DNA of 64,000 bases, from assembly GCA_020425085.1 (NCBI GenBank), contig JAGQRW010000007.1, positions 496,001 to 560,000 on the forward strand, written 5' to 3'. The position numbers were made by a program, and so were the translations under genes. Source of the stretch: Paracoccaceae bacterium. GTDB lineage: Bacteria; Pseudomonadota; Alphaproteobacteria; Rhodobacterales; Rhodobacteraceae. Positions 7,862 to 17,780 of this stretch are shown here, piece after piece (position 1 is the first letter of the stretch; each line of letters begins with the position of its first letter). Below the pieces are notes generated by a model, which ran no database searches, was not told where the DNA came from, and worked only from the letters and a program-made list of their open reading frames with translations.

Positions 7862-9316
7862 CTAGTTGTGCAGGGCCGCGATGGTTTTGAGGGTAGAAAA
7901 GCCGTAGAGCGCTTCAAAGCCTTTCTCGCGCCCGTGGCCGGATTTGCCGATGCCGCCGAAGGGAAGTTCGACGCCACCGCCGGCCCCGTAGTTGTTGATG
8001 AAGATCTGGCCCGCGCGTATGGCTTTGGCGGCGCGCATCTGGCGGGCACCGGAATTGGTCCAGATGCTGGCGACGAGGCCGAAATCAGTGCCATTGGCGA
8101 TGGCGATGGCCTGTTCTTCGTCATCAAACGGAATTACCACCTGGACCGGACCAAAGATTTCATCGCGGGCAAGCGTGTGGTCGGGGGCGACGCCCGCCAA
8201 CAGGGTCGGGGCGATATAATGGCCGCCTGTGGGGGCGGATTGGCTGATTTCGCCCTTGGCGGCGCATTCAAGATCTCTACCTTTGGCAAGATAGCCTGCG
8301 ACGATGGATTTCTGGTTGGCCGAGATCAGTGGGCCGAGGTCAAGGTCGGACATGGCCGGGCCGACCCGGAGTGCGCGGTAGCGAGCGGCGAGGCGGTCCA
8401 GCAGTTGATCGTGGATGGAGCGATGAACCAGAAGTCTTGATGAGGCCGAGCAGGTTTGACCGGCGTTCTGGATGCCGGCGTTCACCAGATATGGCAGGGC
8501 GGCGTCGAGATCGGCGTCTTCAAACACCAGTTGTGGGGATTTGCCGCCAAGTTCCAACGTGACCGGTACGACGTTTCTTGCCGCGGCGGTCTGGATCAGG
8601 CCGCCGACCGGCACCGAACCGGTGAAGCTGATATGCTGAACGCCGGAATGTTCGCTGAGGGCGGCGCCGGCTTCGGTGCCAAGGCCGGGAACGACGTTGA
8701 TGGCACCCCTGGGAAAGCCTGCCTCGTCCGCGATGGCGGCGAAGGCGAGGGCGGTCAGGCATGCCTCTTCCGCCGGTTTCAGAACACAGGCGTTGCCCAT
8801 GGCAAGTGCGGCGCCGACCGAGCGGCCGATGATCTGCATCGGGTAGTTCCAGGGGATGATATGACCGGTGACGCCGTGTGGTTCGCGCAGGGTATAGACG
8901 GTATAGCCATTGAGATAGGGAATGGTTTCGCCCATGATCTTGTCGGCGGCGCCGCCGTAAAATTCCAGATATCGCGCCAGGGCCAGCACATCGGCGCGGG
9001 CCTGTTTCAGGGGTTTGCCCACATCTGTCGCCTCGATCTCGGCCAGTTGATCGACATGGCTCAGCACGAGGCGACCCATATGGCCAAGCAGGCGGCCGCG
9101 CTCAAACGCGGGCAGGTGGCCCCAGTCGCCGGTTCGTGCTGCTGTTGCGGCTGCAACTGCGGCGTCGATGTCGTCTTTGCTGCCACGCGCGATCTGACCG
9201 ATCACCTGCCCGGTGGAGGGGTTTTCCAGCGGAAGGGTTTTGCCGTTTGCAGGCGGTTGCCAGCGGCCATCAATGAAGCATTTATCGGTTGGATACCAGA
9301 GTGCGGCGAGGGTCAT
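7862..9316 (-). CDS. aldehyde dehydrogenase family protein
   Basis: 484 residues. The NAD-binding and active-site landmarks are IIPWNYPMQ (oxyanion Asn), Glu255 in LELGGKSP and catalytic Cys289 in NAGQTCSASS; the C-terminal GVELPFGGIGKSGHGREKG is the standard family end. This is a betaine-aldehyde/general aldehyde dehydrogenase type, oxidising an aldehyde to its acid. It starts 35 bp after the dppDF-like gene. Because a PLP lyase that should release an aldehyde sits upstream in the same run, this enzyme is the natural candidate to oxidise that product; inference. Confidence 0.88.
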   Translation of the reverse strand: MTLAALWYPTDKCFIDGRWQPPANGKTLPLENPSTGQVIGQIARGSKDDIDAAVAAATAARTGDWGHLPAFERGRLLGHMGRLVLSHVDQLAEIEATDVGKPLKQARADVLALARYLEFYGGAADKIMGETIPYLNGYTVYTLREPHGVTGHIIPWNYPMQIIGRSVGAALAMGNACVLKPAEEACLTALAFAAIADEAGFPRGAINVVPGLGTEAGAALSEHSGVQHISFTGSVPVGGLIQTAAARNVVPVTLELGGKSPQLVFEDADLDAALPYLVNAGIQNAGQTCSASSRLLVHRSIHDQLLDRLAARYRALRVGPAMSDLDLGPLISANQKSIVAGYLAKGRDLECAAKGEISQSAPTGGHYIAPTLLAGVAPDHTLARDEIFGPVQVVIPFDDEEQAIAIANGTDFGLVASIWTNSGARQMRAAKAIRAGQIFINNYGAGGGVELPFGGIGKSGHGREKGFEALYGFSTLKTIAALHN

Positions 9317-9351
9317 GCGGGTTCCTTTGGCGGGTTTGAAGCCGGCCCTGT

Positions 9352-10923
9352 TCAGGCGTCGGGCAGGCGCGGTGTGGCGGCAATCAGTTGTTGGGTATAG
9401 GCGTGTTGCGGATTGGTGAAAACCTGCCCGGTCGGGCCGGATTCAACGATCTTGCCGTCTTTCATCACCAGCACCCGGTCGGTGATCGCGCGTACCACGC
9501 CAAGGTCGTGGCTGATGAACAGATAGCTGAGGTCGAGCCGATCCGACAGATCCGCCAGCAGATCAAGGATCTGGGCGCGGATGGAAACATCCAGCGCCGA
9601 AACCGCCTCATCCAGCACGATCAGTTCGGGGCGCAGGATCAGGGCGCGGGCGATGGCGATGCGTTGGCGCTGGCCGCCGGAAAACTCATGGATATATTTA
9701 TCCATATCGCGTTCCACCATGCCGACGGAAACCAGCGCATCAGCGACCTGCTGGTGCCAGTCTGCCGGAACGTTTGGTTGCAGATGGAACGGTTCCGCCA
9801 CCAGGCGCGCCACCTTCCAGCGCGGGTTGAAGCTGCCGTATGGATCTTGAAACACTACCTGAACGGCACTGCGCAGGCTGTTGGGCATCTTTGGGCCGAC
9901 CGGCTGGCCTAGCAGGCTGATCTGGCCGCCCTGAAGGGGTTCCAGCCCAAGAATGGCGCGGGTCAGGGTGGATTTGCCACAGCCGGATTCACCGACCAGT
10001 CCCAGGTTTTCGCCCTTGTTCAAGGTAAAGCTGACGCCGTTCACCGCCGGGAATGGCGGCGGGCGGCTGAACAGACCGGATCGGGGCATGGCATAGGTGC
10101 GAACTGCATCAGTGACCGTCAGCAATGGTGCATCTTCGGTTTGCGGATCGCGTGCCGGAACATGGCCCGAAGCGGCAAAAAGCTGGCGCGTATAGGGGTG
10201 GCGCATCTGGCGGAAAATCTGCGCTGTCGGCCCGACCTCGACGATCTCGCCGTTCTGCATCACCGCCACCTGATCGGCGATTCCGGCCACCACTGCCAGA
10301 TCGTGGGTGATCAGCATCAGGGCCATGCCCTCCTCGGCCACCAGAGATTTCAGCAGGTCGAGGATTTGCGCCTGTGTGGTGACATCAAGGGCGGTGGTCG
10401 GTTCATCCGCGATCAGAAGTTTCGGTCTGAGCGCAATGGCCAGCGCGATTGAAACGCGTTGGCGCTGGCCACCGGAAAGTTCATGCGGATATCGGTCCAG
10501 CGGAAACTGTTCGGCGGGCAGGCCAACCCGGTTCAGCTTTTCGCGGGCGATTTTTCGTGCCTCACGGCGGTTGGCCCGTTTGTGGATGATCAGGGTTTCG
10601 GCCACCTGATCGCCGATGGTCTGCACCGGATTGAGGGCAGTCATCGGTTCCTGAAAGATCATGGCAATCTGATTGCCGCGAAGGGCGCACATTTCGCCTT
10701 CGGACAGGTTGATCAGGTCGGTGCCGTCAAGTTCGGCGCGACCACTGGTTATGGCGAAACCGGGCGTCAGTCCCATCAGTGCCAGCGCGGTCATCGACTT
10801 GCCCGAACCGCTTTCGCCGACCACGCCGAAAACCTCGCCCTTGCCGAGGTTGAAACTGATGTTTCGCAGAATTTCGAGCGTGCCGATCGCCAGACAGAGA
10901 TTTTTCACCGAAAGCAGGCTCAT
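9352..10923 (-). CDS. dipeptide/oligopeptide-type ABC transporter, fused double ATP-binding protein
   Basis: 523 residues with two complete ATPase domains in one chain (DppD-DppF / YejF / GsiA type). Walker A motifs are GESGSGKS (about 37-44) and GESGCGKS (about 315). Signature motifs are [12 protein letters not shown] and [12 protein letters not shown], and Walker B motifs are LLIADEP and LIVLDEA. The first half ends with the HPYTRQLF segment typical of peptide/nickel ABC ATPases. The start overlaps the stop of the upstream permease gene as ATGA. No periplasmic binding protein gene is in the window next to it. Confidence 0.92.
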   Translation of the reverse strand: MSLLSVKNLCLAIGTLEILRNISFNLGKGEVFGVVGESGSGKSMTALALMGLTPGFAITSGRAELDGTDLINLSEGEMCALRGNQIAMIFQEPMTALNPVQTIGDQVAETLIIHKRANRREARKIAREKLNRVGLPAEQFPLDRYPHELSGGQRQRVSIALAIALRPKLLIADEPTTALDVTTQAQILDLLKSLVAEEGMALMLITHDLAVVAGIADQVAVMQNGEIVEVGPTAQIFRQMRHPYTRQLFAASGHVPARDPQTEDAPLLTVTDAVRTYAMPRSGLFSRPPPFPAVNGVSFTLNKGENLGLVGESGCGKSTLTRAILGLEPLQGGQISLLGQPVGPKMPNSLRSAVQVVFQDPYGSFNPRWKVARLVAEPFHLQPNVPADWHQQVADALVSVGMVERDMDKYIHEFSGGQRQRIAIARALILRPELIVLDEAVSALDVSIRAQILDLLADLSDRLDLSYLFISHDLGVVRAITDRVLVMKDGKIVESGPTGQVFTNPQHAYTQQLIAATPRLPDA

Positions 10924-11741
10924 TGCCGCAACCTGCGGATCTTGGGATCAAGAATATCCCTCAGCCCGTCCCCCATGAGGTTGAGGCCAAGCACCGTCAG
11001 CAGGATGGCAAAGCCGGGAAACAGCGCCAGATGCGGCGCGAATGATATCATCGTCTGGCTGTCGGCAAGCATTCGCCCCCAACTTGGGGTTGGCGGCTGT
11101 GCGCCAAGGCCAACATAGCTAAGGGCTGCCTCGGCCAGAATGCCGAGGGAAAACTGGATGGTTCCCTGCACGATCAAAAGGTTGGCGATATTCGGCAGGA
11201 TGTGTTCCGCCGAAATACGCAACGTGCCTTTGCCAACGACACGGGCCGACAGGATGTAATCCAGTGTCCAGATCGACAAGGCCCCGCCGCGCGAAATGCG
11301 TGCGAATACCGGGATGTTGAAAATGCCGATGGCGATGATGGCGTTGATTGCCGACGGGCCGAAAACGGCGGTGATCAGGATGGCGATGACCAGTGAGGGA
11401 AAGGCGAAAACCAGGTCATTGCCGCGCATGATCACCTCATCCAGCCAACTGCGGTGATTGGCTGCGGCCCACAGGCCAAGCGGCACGCCAAGGCCGATGC
11501 CGATGCCGACTGCCACGATGGCAACGGCGATCGAGGTTCGTGCGCCGACCATGATCATGGAAAAGATGTCGCGCCCGAAATGATCGGTGCCAAACCAGTG
11601 TGTTGCCCCGGGTGGCCTGAGCTTGGCGGCGATGTTCAGAACCTCGACATCATAAGGCGTCCAGACAAACGACAAAATGGCCGCCAGCAGGAAAACCGCA
11701 AACAGAAAACCGCCGATGATCAGGCTGCGCGGCAGGTTCAT
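10920..11741 (-). CDS. ABC transporter permease, DppC type
   Basis: 273 residues with about six transmembrane helices. The N-terminal PPGATHWFGTDHFGRDIFS region is diagnostic of DppC/OppC-type permeases, and GGALSIWTLDYILSARVVGK contains the coupling-helix loop that docks onto the ATPase. It couples by 4-bp overlaps to both neighbours (DppB-like upstream, double ATPase downstream), so the three are made together. Substrate class is peptide-like by family; actual cargo unknown. Confidence 0.92.
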   Translation of the reverse strand: MNLPRSLIIGGFLFAVFLLAAILSFVWTPYDVEVLNIAAKLRPPGATHWFGTDHFGRDIFSMIMVGARTSIAVAIVAVGIGIGLGVPLGLWAAANHRSWLDEVIMRGNDLVFAFPSLVIAILITAVFGPSAINAIIAIGIFNIPVFARISRGGALSIWTLDYILSARVVGKGTLRISAEHILPNIANLLIVQGTIQFSLGILAEAALSYVGLGAQPPTPSWGRMLADSQTMISFAPHLALFPGFAILLTVLGLNLMGDGLRDILDPKIRRLRQ

Positions 11742-12685
11742 TTGCGCCGCCTCAGGCGCGGGTCAGCCATGGCATAGGCAAGATCGACCAGAAAGGTCAC
11801 GCTGATCACCGCGAATACCAGCAGCATCACCACGCTTTCCACAACGATCAGGTCGCGTTGGGTGATGCCCTGGAAAATCAGCCGCCCGAGGCCCGGCAGG
11901 AAGAACACGTTTTCGATGATGATGGCACCGGCTAGCAGGAACGAAAACTGCATGCCGATGATGGTCAGAACCGGGATCATGGCGTTTCTGAGGGCATGCC
12001 GGGTGATGGTTTGCCGGCGGCTCAGACCCTTGGCGCGGGCGGTGCGGATGTAATCCTGATCCAGCGTATCCAGAAGGCTGGATCGCATGATCCGCGCCAG
12101 AATGCTGGCCTGCGGCAGCGCCAGCGCGATGGCAGGCAGCGTCAGGGATTTCAGGCCAAGCCAGAACCCCTGATCCCAGCCCGGAAACCCCCCCGCCGAA
12201 AACCATCTGAGGTTGATGGCGAAAACCAGTACCAGCAGCATGGCGAACCAGAAATTCGGCACCGCGATGCCCAGTTGCGTGCTGGCCATGATGCCGATAT
12301 CGCTGGCTTTGCCGCGCCGTGCCGCAGCAATCAGGCCGACCGGAAAGGCAATCAGCGTCGATAGCAGCAGCGCATAGATCGCCAGCGGCAGGCTGATCCA
12401 GATACGCGCCAGGATCAGTTCGCTTACCGGGACGCGGTAGGTATAAGAGGTGCCAAAATCGCCGCTCAGCATGCCGCCGATCCAACTGAGATATCGGCTG
12501 AGGATGCTGCCATTCAGGCCAAGCTGATCGCGCAGCGCCATCACCGTATCGGGTTCTGCATTAAGGCCAAGCATGAACGAGGCCGGATCGCCCGGAATCA
12601 CCTCGATCACCGCAAAGATCACGACCGAGGCCGCCAGCAGGCTGAGCGAAAGCGAGATCAGGCGCGTGGCGGCAAACCGCAGCAT
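11738..12685 (-). CDS. ABC transporter permease, DppB type
   Basis: 315 residues. The family N-terminus VIFAVIEVIPGDPA, the DFGTSYTYRVPVSELI segment and the coupling loop around DYIRTARAKGLSRRQTITRH identify a DppB/OppB-type permease with six helices. It begins one base after the end of the PLP-lyase gene, so the transporter and the enzyme are almost certainly one transcript. Confidence 0.92.
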   Translation of the reverse strand: MLRFAATRLISLSLSLLAASVVIFAVIEVIPGDPASFMLGLNAEPDTVMALRDQLGLNGSILSRYLSWIGGMLSGDFGTSYTYRVPVSELILARIWISLPLAIYALLLSTLIAFPVGLIAAARRGKASDIGIMASTQLGIAVPNFWFAMLLVLVFAINLRWFSAGGFPGWDQGFWLGLKSLTLPAIALALPQASILARIMRSSLLDTLDQDYIRTARAKGLSRRQTITRHALRNAMIPVLTIIGMQFSFLLAGAIIIENVFFLPGLGRLIFQGITQRDLIVVESVVMLLVFAVISVTFLVDLAYAMADPRLRRRK

Positions 12686-12686
12686 A

Positions 12687-14147
12687 TCAGCGCCGCCGTT
12701 CCTTGCGGGCGCGGCGTGCGGCGATGCGCGTGGCCAGCCGGTCCATCATCCCGCCGATGCCCCTGGCCGAAGTGGCGGACAGATCGGCCGTGCCGCCGCC
12801 CGGCGCATATAGGCCGGCGAAAATCTCGCGCACACGTTTTTTGACCATGCCGCGCATTGGCACATGTGCCAGCATGCCGTAGGTCGCGGCACTGCCGCTT
12901 TGGGCCAGTTTCGGGTCGGCCCGCACCTCGTCCACTGCGGCCTTCAGATCGGCCAGATACTCGTCCACCACCTCGGTGTGGCGTATGGTTACCATGGCGT
13001 GCAGCCCGTCGGGGTTCTGCACCCGGTCGATATGCCAGCCGCGCGCCTCCATCCGGTCGCCGACGGCAAAGATGTCCAGCCGCTTGTCGGTTGAACGATA
13101 GGCAAAAAGCGGCCCCTGCGGCTTGCCGATGATGGTCAACCCCTTGATGGTGGTGATCCCGGCCTTCAGTGTTTCGGTGGTGTTCAGGGTTTCGGCGGCC
13201 AGCTTGCGATAGCCATCGGTGCCGATATGGCCAAGCGTGGCCCAGGCGCTGGCATAGGCGGCACCGGGCCGCGTGCCGAGCATCCCGGCCGATGCAAAAA
13301 CCCCGCCCGGCCAGTCGGTTTCAACGAAAATCTGATCCTTGAACAAATCGCCATTTCGATAAAGGATCAACGAGGCACCCTTGCCAGCATAGCCGTATTT
13401 GTGCAGATCGGCCGAGATCGAGGTAACCCCCCTGGCGCGGAAATCCCAATCGGGCAATTCTTCGCCATTCATTTCCATGAAGGGCAGGATGAAACCGCCG
13501 ACACAGGCATCCACATGCATCGGGACATGGGCATCGGCGGCGATTTTGGCCATGGCAGCAATGGGGTCGATCATGCCGCGCGGGTATTCCGGGGCGGAAC
13601 CCAGCACCATGATGGTGCGTCGGTTGATCAGTTTTGGCAGTTTTTCCAGATCCGGCCCGAGGTCAGCGGTTTCCGGGATGAACCGCAGTCGGATGCCGAA
13701 ATATTCCGCGCCCTTCAGCCAGGCAACATGGGCAGTGCGCGGCACCACCATTTCAGGTTTCTTCACCCGGCGCAGACGGCGCGCCCGGTCGCGATAGGTC
13801 TTGACCGCCAACATGCAGCCTTCGGTGCCGCCTGCTGTCATGATGCCGGTGACATCCGGCGGGCCATGAAACAGGCGCGCACCCGCCGCGACCAGTTGCG
13901 TTTCCATCGACTTCAGGCTTTGAAACGCCGAAGGGTTCAACCCGTTGGCCGAGGCGAATTTGCGCCCGGCATCGGACAGGAACTGCTCATGCTCGTCGCC
14001 CAGATGATAGGTCAGCGAAAAGGTGCGCCCGGCGCGGTAATCCGGATCGTTCTCGGCGAATTTTTCCAGTTCGGCCAGCAGTTCTGCGCGTGATTGGCCA
14101 TGCTCGGGCAAGGCCGAGATTGGCAGCGGGGGTTGTTTTCTTTTCAT
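12687..14147 (-). CDS. PLP-dependent lyase/decarboxylase, sphingosine-1-phosphate-lyase-like
   Basis: 486 residues, fold-type I group II PLP enzyme. TAGGTEGCMLAVKTYRDRAR matches the phosphate-binding start of S1P lyase-like proteins. HVDACVGGFI holds the Asp that pairs with the PLP pyridine nitrogen. SADLHKYGYAGKG carries the Schiff-base Lys next to the S-x-D-x-HK-Y-G motif shared with S1P lyases and glutamate decarboxylases. The start is ATG 14147 (MKRKQPP), overlapping the upstream DUF819 stop as ATGA; the frame stays open far upstream but that part is antisense to DUF819. The reaction is either C-C cleavage of a phospho-beta-hydroxyamine, giving an aldehyde, or an amino-acid decarboxylation; residues alone do not decide. 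Confidence 0.82.
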   Translation of the reverse strand: MKRKQPPLPISALPEHGQSRAELLAELEKFAENDPDYRAGRTFSLTYHLGDEHEQFLSDAGRKFASANGLNPSAFQSLKSMETQLVAAGARLFHGPPDVTGIMTAGGTEGCMLAVKTYRDRARRLRRVKKPEMVVPRTAHVAWLKGAEYFGIRLRFIPETADLGPDLEKLPKLINRRTIMVLGSAPEYPRGMIDPIAAMAKIAADAHVPMHVDACVGGFILPFMEMNGEELPDWDFRARGVTSISADLHKYGYAGKGASLILYRNGDLFKDQIFVETDWPGGVFASAGMLGTRPGAAYASAWATLGHIGTDGYRKLAAETLNTTETLKAGITTIKGLTIIGKPQGPLFAYRSTDKRLDIFAVGDRMEARGWHIDRVQNPDGLHAMVTIRHTEVVDEYLADLKAAVDEVRADPKLAQSGSAATYGMLAHVPMRGMVKKRVREIFAGLYAPGGGTADLSATSARGIGGMMDRLATRIAARRARKERRR

Positions 14148-15286
14148 CCGCCAAATGCTCCTAACAACAGCGCAACCGAGATTGCCAGGTAATTGCCGAT
14201 GGCAAAACCGATCAGACCCGCTGCAATTCCCGACATCAGCATCCCGGGATTGCCTAGACTGCGCACCACCATCGGCACGAATGCCGGCGACATGATGGCC
14301 GCGACCGAGGTGATCATGAAACTGTCTGCGTCCACCCTGAACAGGCGGCACAACAGCAGTTGCACCAACAGCGCACCAAACGTGGCGACAATGACAAAGA
14401 CCAAAATGACCGGCTCGACCGCCGACAGCCCAGTCAGATCCAGCCCGGCGGCAACGCTGAAGGAAAAGATATAGATCAGGCCCATTCCCAGAGGTTCGGC
14501 CATGCGGTTGCGGCCAAGCAGCGGGATTTGCCCGCCGACAAGGCCAAGGGTGGTGATCAGAAGAATGATCCAGACCTCGGGGCTGCCGAACGGGATCAGC
14601 GATGCAAGTATGAGCGACAGGCCAACAATGGCAACGGCGGCAATAAAGGAGATCAGGCCATCGACCATCGCCTTTTGCCCGCCGGTCTTGTTTGTGGCGG
14701 TGTCGGCAATCACTGTCATGATCGGTGCCACCGGCAGCCAATGGCGGAAAATCCGGGGTGCCAGCGTCAGCATGAACAACAGATAGAACGCGCCAACTAC
14801 GGTATCGACGGTGGCGAACATCAGATAGCGGCTGTCCGGCACCTCCAGCGCCAGTTTAACCGCCCCGAGATTGGCCAGCCCGCCGGTATACATGCCAATG
14901 GCAAGGCCGGTCAGTTGTGCGCGGGTTTCAACCGCGCCGTCGGTTGTGAAAAACAGCACGGTCGCCACCAACACCACTGCGAGCACGGCAAACGCCATCC
15001 CCCTCAACGCCGGTGCAGCAAGGCTGCGCCAGGCCTTGAGGTCGATCCCGAACATCAACAAGGGCAGCGCCAGCGCCAGGCTGGCCTCGGTAATGCTGGT
15101 GCGGATGGTGTCGGCCGATGCGGGCAGCACATCGCTCAGCCCCAGCAATATCCCCGCCGCATAGGCCAGCACCACCGGCCCTACCAGCCCGGCCCACCGC
15201 CAGCGTTTGGCGGCGAGGACCAGCAACAGGGGTACGGCCACAAAAATCAGGCCGAACAGAAGATCAGGGATCAAGGGATGCTCCAT
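14144..15286 (-). CDS. DUF819 (YjcL-like) integral membrane protein, putative transporter
   Basis: 380 residues, almost all hydrophobic, with about ten to eleven transmembrane segments. It matches the DUF819 family by its repeated half-structure, including GMYTGGLANLGAVKLALEVP, and a C-terminal SVAAIMSPAFVPMVVRSLGN. The family is uncharacterised and is thought to be a secondary transporter related to anion permeases. It is the first gene of the catabolic run and is coupled to the PLP lyase, so it may export or import a substrate or product of that enzyme. Confidence 0.78.
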   Translation of the reverse strand: MEHPLIPDLLFGLIFVAVPLLLVLAAKRWRWAGLVGPVVLAYAAGILLGLSDVLPASADTIRTSITEASLALALPLLMFGIDLKAWRSLAAPALRGMAFAVLAVVLVATVLFFTTDGAVETRAQLTGLAIGMYTGGLANLGAVKLALEVPDSRYLMFATVDTVVGAFYLLFMLTLAPRIFRHWLPVAPIMTVIADTATNKTGGQKAMVDGLISFIAAVAIVGLSLILASLIPFGSPEVWIILLITTLGLVGGQIPLLGRNRMAEPLGMGLIYIFSFSVAAGLDLTGLSAVEPVILVFVIVATFGALLVQLLLCRLFRVDADSFMITSVAAIMSPAFVPMVVRSLGNPGMLMSGIAAGLIGFAIGNYLAISVALLLGAFGG

Positions 15287-15486
15287 TTGTCTAAGCCATC
15301 AGAGTTCACAACCAGACCCCATGGTGTCAAGCCCCCACGCAGTAACGGCTAGTGCGGAAATGCCCTGGGTAAAACAATATGCATCCGGCCGCGCCACTGG
15401 ACATTTCACCCTGCGGCTTGCAGAGATGGAACCAACCAGCCGGGCAAATGGCCATCAGTACCCGGCCCCATTTAGTCGAGGTTTCC

Positions 15487-16653
15487 ATGTCGCTTTTTGA
15501 TCAGGCCCACACCTATCCCGAAATCCGCAGTGAGATCACCCGGCTTTGCGCCGGGTTTCCCGGTGAATACTGGCGCGGTCTTGACCGGCAGCAGGCCTAT
15601 CCGCAGGAATTTGTGCAGGCCCTGACCGAGGCCGGATATCTGGCGGCACTGATCCCCGAAGAATATGGCGGTGCCGGGTTGCCCCTGACGGCGGCGGCGG
15701 CGATTTTGGAGGAAATTCAGCGTTCCGGCTGCAACGGTGGGGCATGCCATGCGCAGATGTACATCATGGGCGCGCTGTTGCGCCACGGCAGCGATGAACA
15801 AAAACAGCAATACCTGCCCAAAATCGCCAGCGGTGAAATGCGCCTGCAAGCGTTTGGCGTGACCGAACCAACCAGCGGCACCGATACCACCTCGATCCGC
15901 ACCTTCGCCAAACGCGACGGTGATCGCTACATCGTCAACGGCCAAAAGGTTTGGACCTCACGCGCGGAACATTCCGATTTGATGCTGCTGCTGGCGCGGA
16001 CCCAAGCCAAGGATCAGGTCGCCAAGCGTACCGACGGCCTTTCGGTTTTCATCGTCGATATGAAACACGCGCTGAAAAACGGCATGGAAATCCGCCCGAT
16101 CCGCACCATGATGAACCACGCCACCACCGAGGTATATTTCGATAATGTGCCGGTGCCTGCGGAAAACCTGATTGGGGTCGAGGGCAAGGGCTTTCGCTAT
16201 ATTCTTTCGGGCATGAATGCAGAACGCATCCTGATTGCGGCGGAATGTGTTGGTGATGCCAAATGGTTCATCGAAAAGGCAAGGAACTATGCCGCCGAGC
16301 GGGTAGTTTTCGGCCGCCCCATCGGCCAGAATCAGGGCGTGCAGTTTCCGATTGCCAAGGCATATGCGGCCATGCGGGCCGCTGAATTGATGGTGGCCGA
16401 CGCGGCAAGGCGGTTTGATGCGGGTGAAGATTGCGGCGAGCAGGCGAACATGGCCAAGATGCTGGCCGCCGAAGCCTCCTGGGCCGCGGCCGAGGCGTGT
16501 TTGCAAACCCATGGCGGTTTTGGCTTTGCCGAGGAATATGACATAGAACGCAAGTTCCGCGAAACCCGGCTATATCAGGTGGCGCCGATTTCGACCAACC
16601 TGATCCTCAGCTATATTTCCGAACATGTGCTGGATATGCCGAGGTCGTATTGA
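15487..16653 (+). CDS. acyl-CoA dehydrogenase family protein
   Basis: 388 residues. The FAD-binding hallmarks are AFGVTEPTSGTDTT and DRYIVNGQKVWTSRAEHSD, the C-terminal helical domain has RVVFGRPIGQNQGVQFPIA, and THGGFGFAEEYDIERKFRE is the usual end region. ATG 15487 gives the normal family N-terminus (MSLFDQAHTYPE); an upstream in-frame start at 15379 would add a sequence with no family resemblance. It is coupled to a CoA transferase by a TGATG overlap, so the pair probably activates an acid to its CoA ester and then desaturates it. Substrate unknown. Confidence 0.9.
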   Translation: MSLFDQAHTYPEIRSEITRLCAGFPGEYWRGLDRQQAYPQEFVQALTEAGYLAALIPEEYGGAGLPLTAAAAILEEIQRSGCNGGACHAQMYIMGALLRHGSDEQKQQYLPKIASGEMRLQAFGVTEPTSGTDTTSIRTFAKRDGDRYIVNGQKVWTSRAEHSDLMLLLARTQAKDQVAKRTDGLSVFIVDMKHALKNGMEIRPIRTMMNHATTEVYFDNVPVPAENLIGVEGKGFRYILSGMNAERILIAAECVGDAKWFIEKARNYAAERVVFGRPIGQNQGVQFPIAKAYAAMRAAELMVADAARRFDAGEDCGEQANMAKMLAAEASWAAAEACLQTHGGFGFAEEYDIERKFRETRLYQVAPISTNLILSYISEHVLDMPRSY

Positions 16654-17780
16654 TGTCAGCTGCCAAACCGCTTGAGGGGCTTTTGGTGGTTGCGGTGGAA
16701 CAGGCGGTGGCGGCACCGTTCTGTTCGTCGCGTCTGGCCGATGCCGGGGCGCGGGTGATCAAGATCGAACGCCCCGAAGGTGATTTTGCCCGTGGTTATG
16801 ATGATGTGGCCAGTGGCCAGAGCAGCTATTTTGTCTGGCTCAACCGGGGCAAGGAATCGCTGGTGCTGGATCTGAAATCCGATGCCGACAAGGCGGTACT
16901 GGCCGATCTGCTTGGCCGCGCCGATGTGTTCTTGCAGAACCTGAAACCGGGAGCGATGCAAAAGCTTGGCTTTGGTGCGGCGGAACTGCGCCAGAAGCGC
17001 CCGGAACTGATCACATGTTCAATCTCGGGCTATGGTCAGGGGCCGCTGGCGAATCGCAAGGCTTATGATCTGCTGATTCAGGCTGAGGCTGGGCTTGCGT
17101 CGATCACCGGCGGGCCGGATGCCCCGGCGCGGGTCGGCATTTCAATCGTCGATATAGCCACCGGTGCCACCGCACATGCGGCGATTCTGGAGGCGCTGAT
17201 CGGGCGCGGCATCAGCGGTCAGGGGGCCGAAATTGATGTTTCCATGTTTGACGTGATGGCCGATTGGATGGCGGTGCCATTGTTGCAGCATATGGGCGGC
17301 AAGACGCCGGGGCGCATTGGCCTCGCGCATCCGTCAATCGCGCCTTACGGCGTGTTTACAGCCGCTGACGGCAAGTTGTTCCTGATCTCGATCCAAAGTG
17401 ATCGGGAATGGCGCTGGTTGTGCCGGGATTTTCTTGATCGGGCGGAACTGGCCGATGATCCGCGGTTCGCCCGCAACGTTGCGCGTGTTGCCAACCGCAG
17501 CGAGACCGACAGGCTGGTTACCCTGGGCTTTGCCCGCCGCACGACTGCCGAAACCATTGCGGCACTGACCAAGGCCGATATCGCCTTTGCCTCGGTCAAT
17601 GACATGGCGGCGCTGGCGGCGCATCCGCATCTGCGGCTGATGCCGGTGGAAACCGAAAAGGGCACGGTGATGATGCCTGAACCGGCACCGATCGTCAGCG
17701 GCGTCAACCGCAGGTTCGGTCCGGTTCCAGGGCTGGTATCCGGGAACTCGCGTGACCCCGCGAAACCGGATCAGGACTGA
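16653..17780 (+). CDS. CaiB/BaiF (family III) CoA transferase
   Basis: 375 residues. EGLLVVAVEQAVAAPFCSSR, GARVIKIERPEGDFARGYD and the block LDLKSDADKAVLADLLGRAD are standard for formyl-CoA-transferase-like enzymes. The nucleophilic Asp is expected in SKRKAYDLLIQ-like context, here ANRKAYDLLIQAEAG. ATG 16653 overlaps the acyl-CoA dehydrogenase stop. The last 77 bp lie antisense to the end of the CbiX-like gene, so the two operons converge with physical overlap. Donor and acceptor acids cannot be named. Confidence 0.88.
   Translation: MSAAKPLEGLLVVAVEQAVAAPFCSSRLADAGARVIKIERPEGDFARGYDDVASGQSSYFVWLNRGKESLVLDLKSDADKAVLADLLGRADVFLQNLKPGAMQKLGFGAAELRQKRPELITCSISGYGQGPLANRKAYDLLIQAEAGLASITGGPDAPARVGISIVDIATGATAHAAILEALIGRGISGQGAEIDVSMFDVMADWMAVPLLQHMGGKTPGRIGLAHPSIAPYGVFTAADGKLFLISIQSDREWRWLCRDFLDRAELADDPRFARNVARVANRSETDRLVTLGFARRTTAETIAALTKADIAFASVNDMAALAAHPHLRLMPVETEKGTVMMPEPAPIVSGVNRRFGPVPGLVSGNSRDPAKPDQD

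Noticed and set aside
14148..14741. N-terminal extension of the PLP lyase reading frame
   Set aside because: Antisense to the DUF819 gene, with low-quality residue composition; the ATGA overlap at 14147 gives the normal start.
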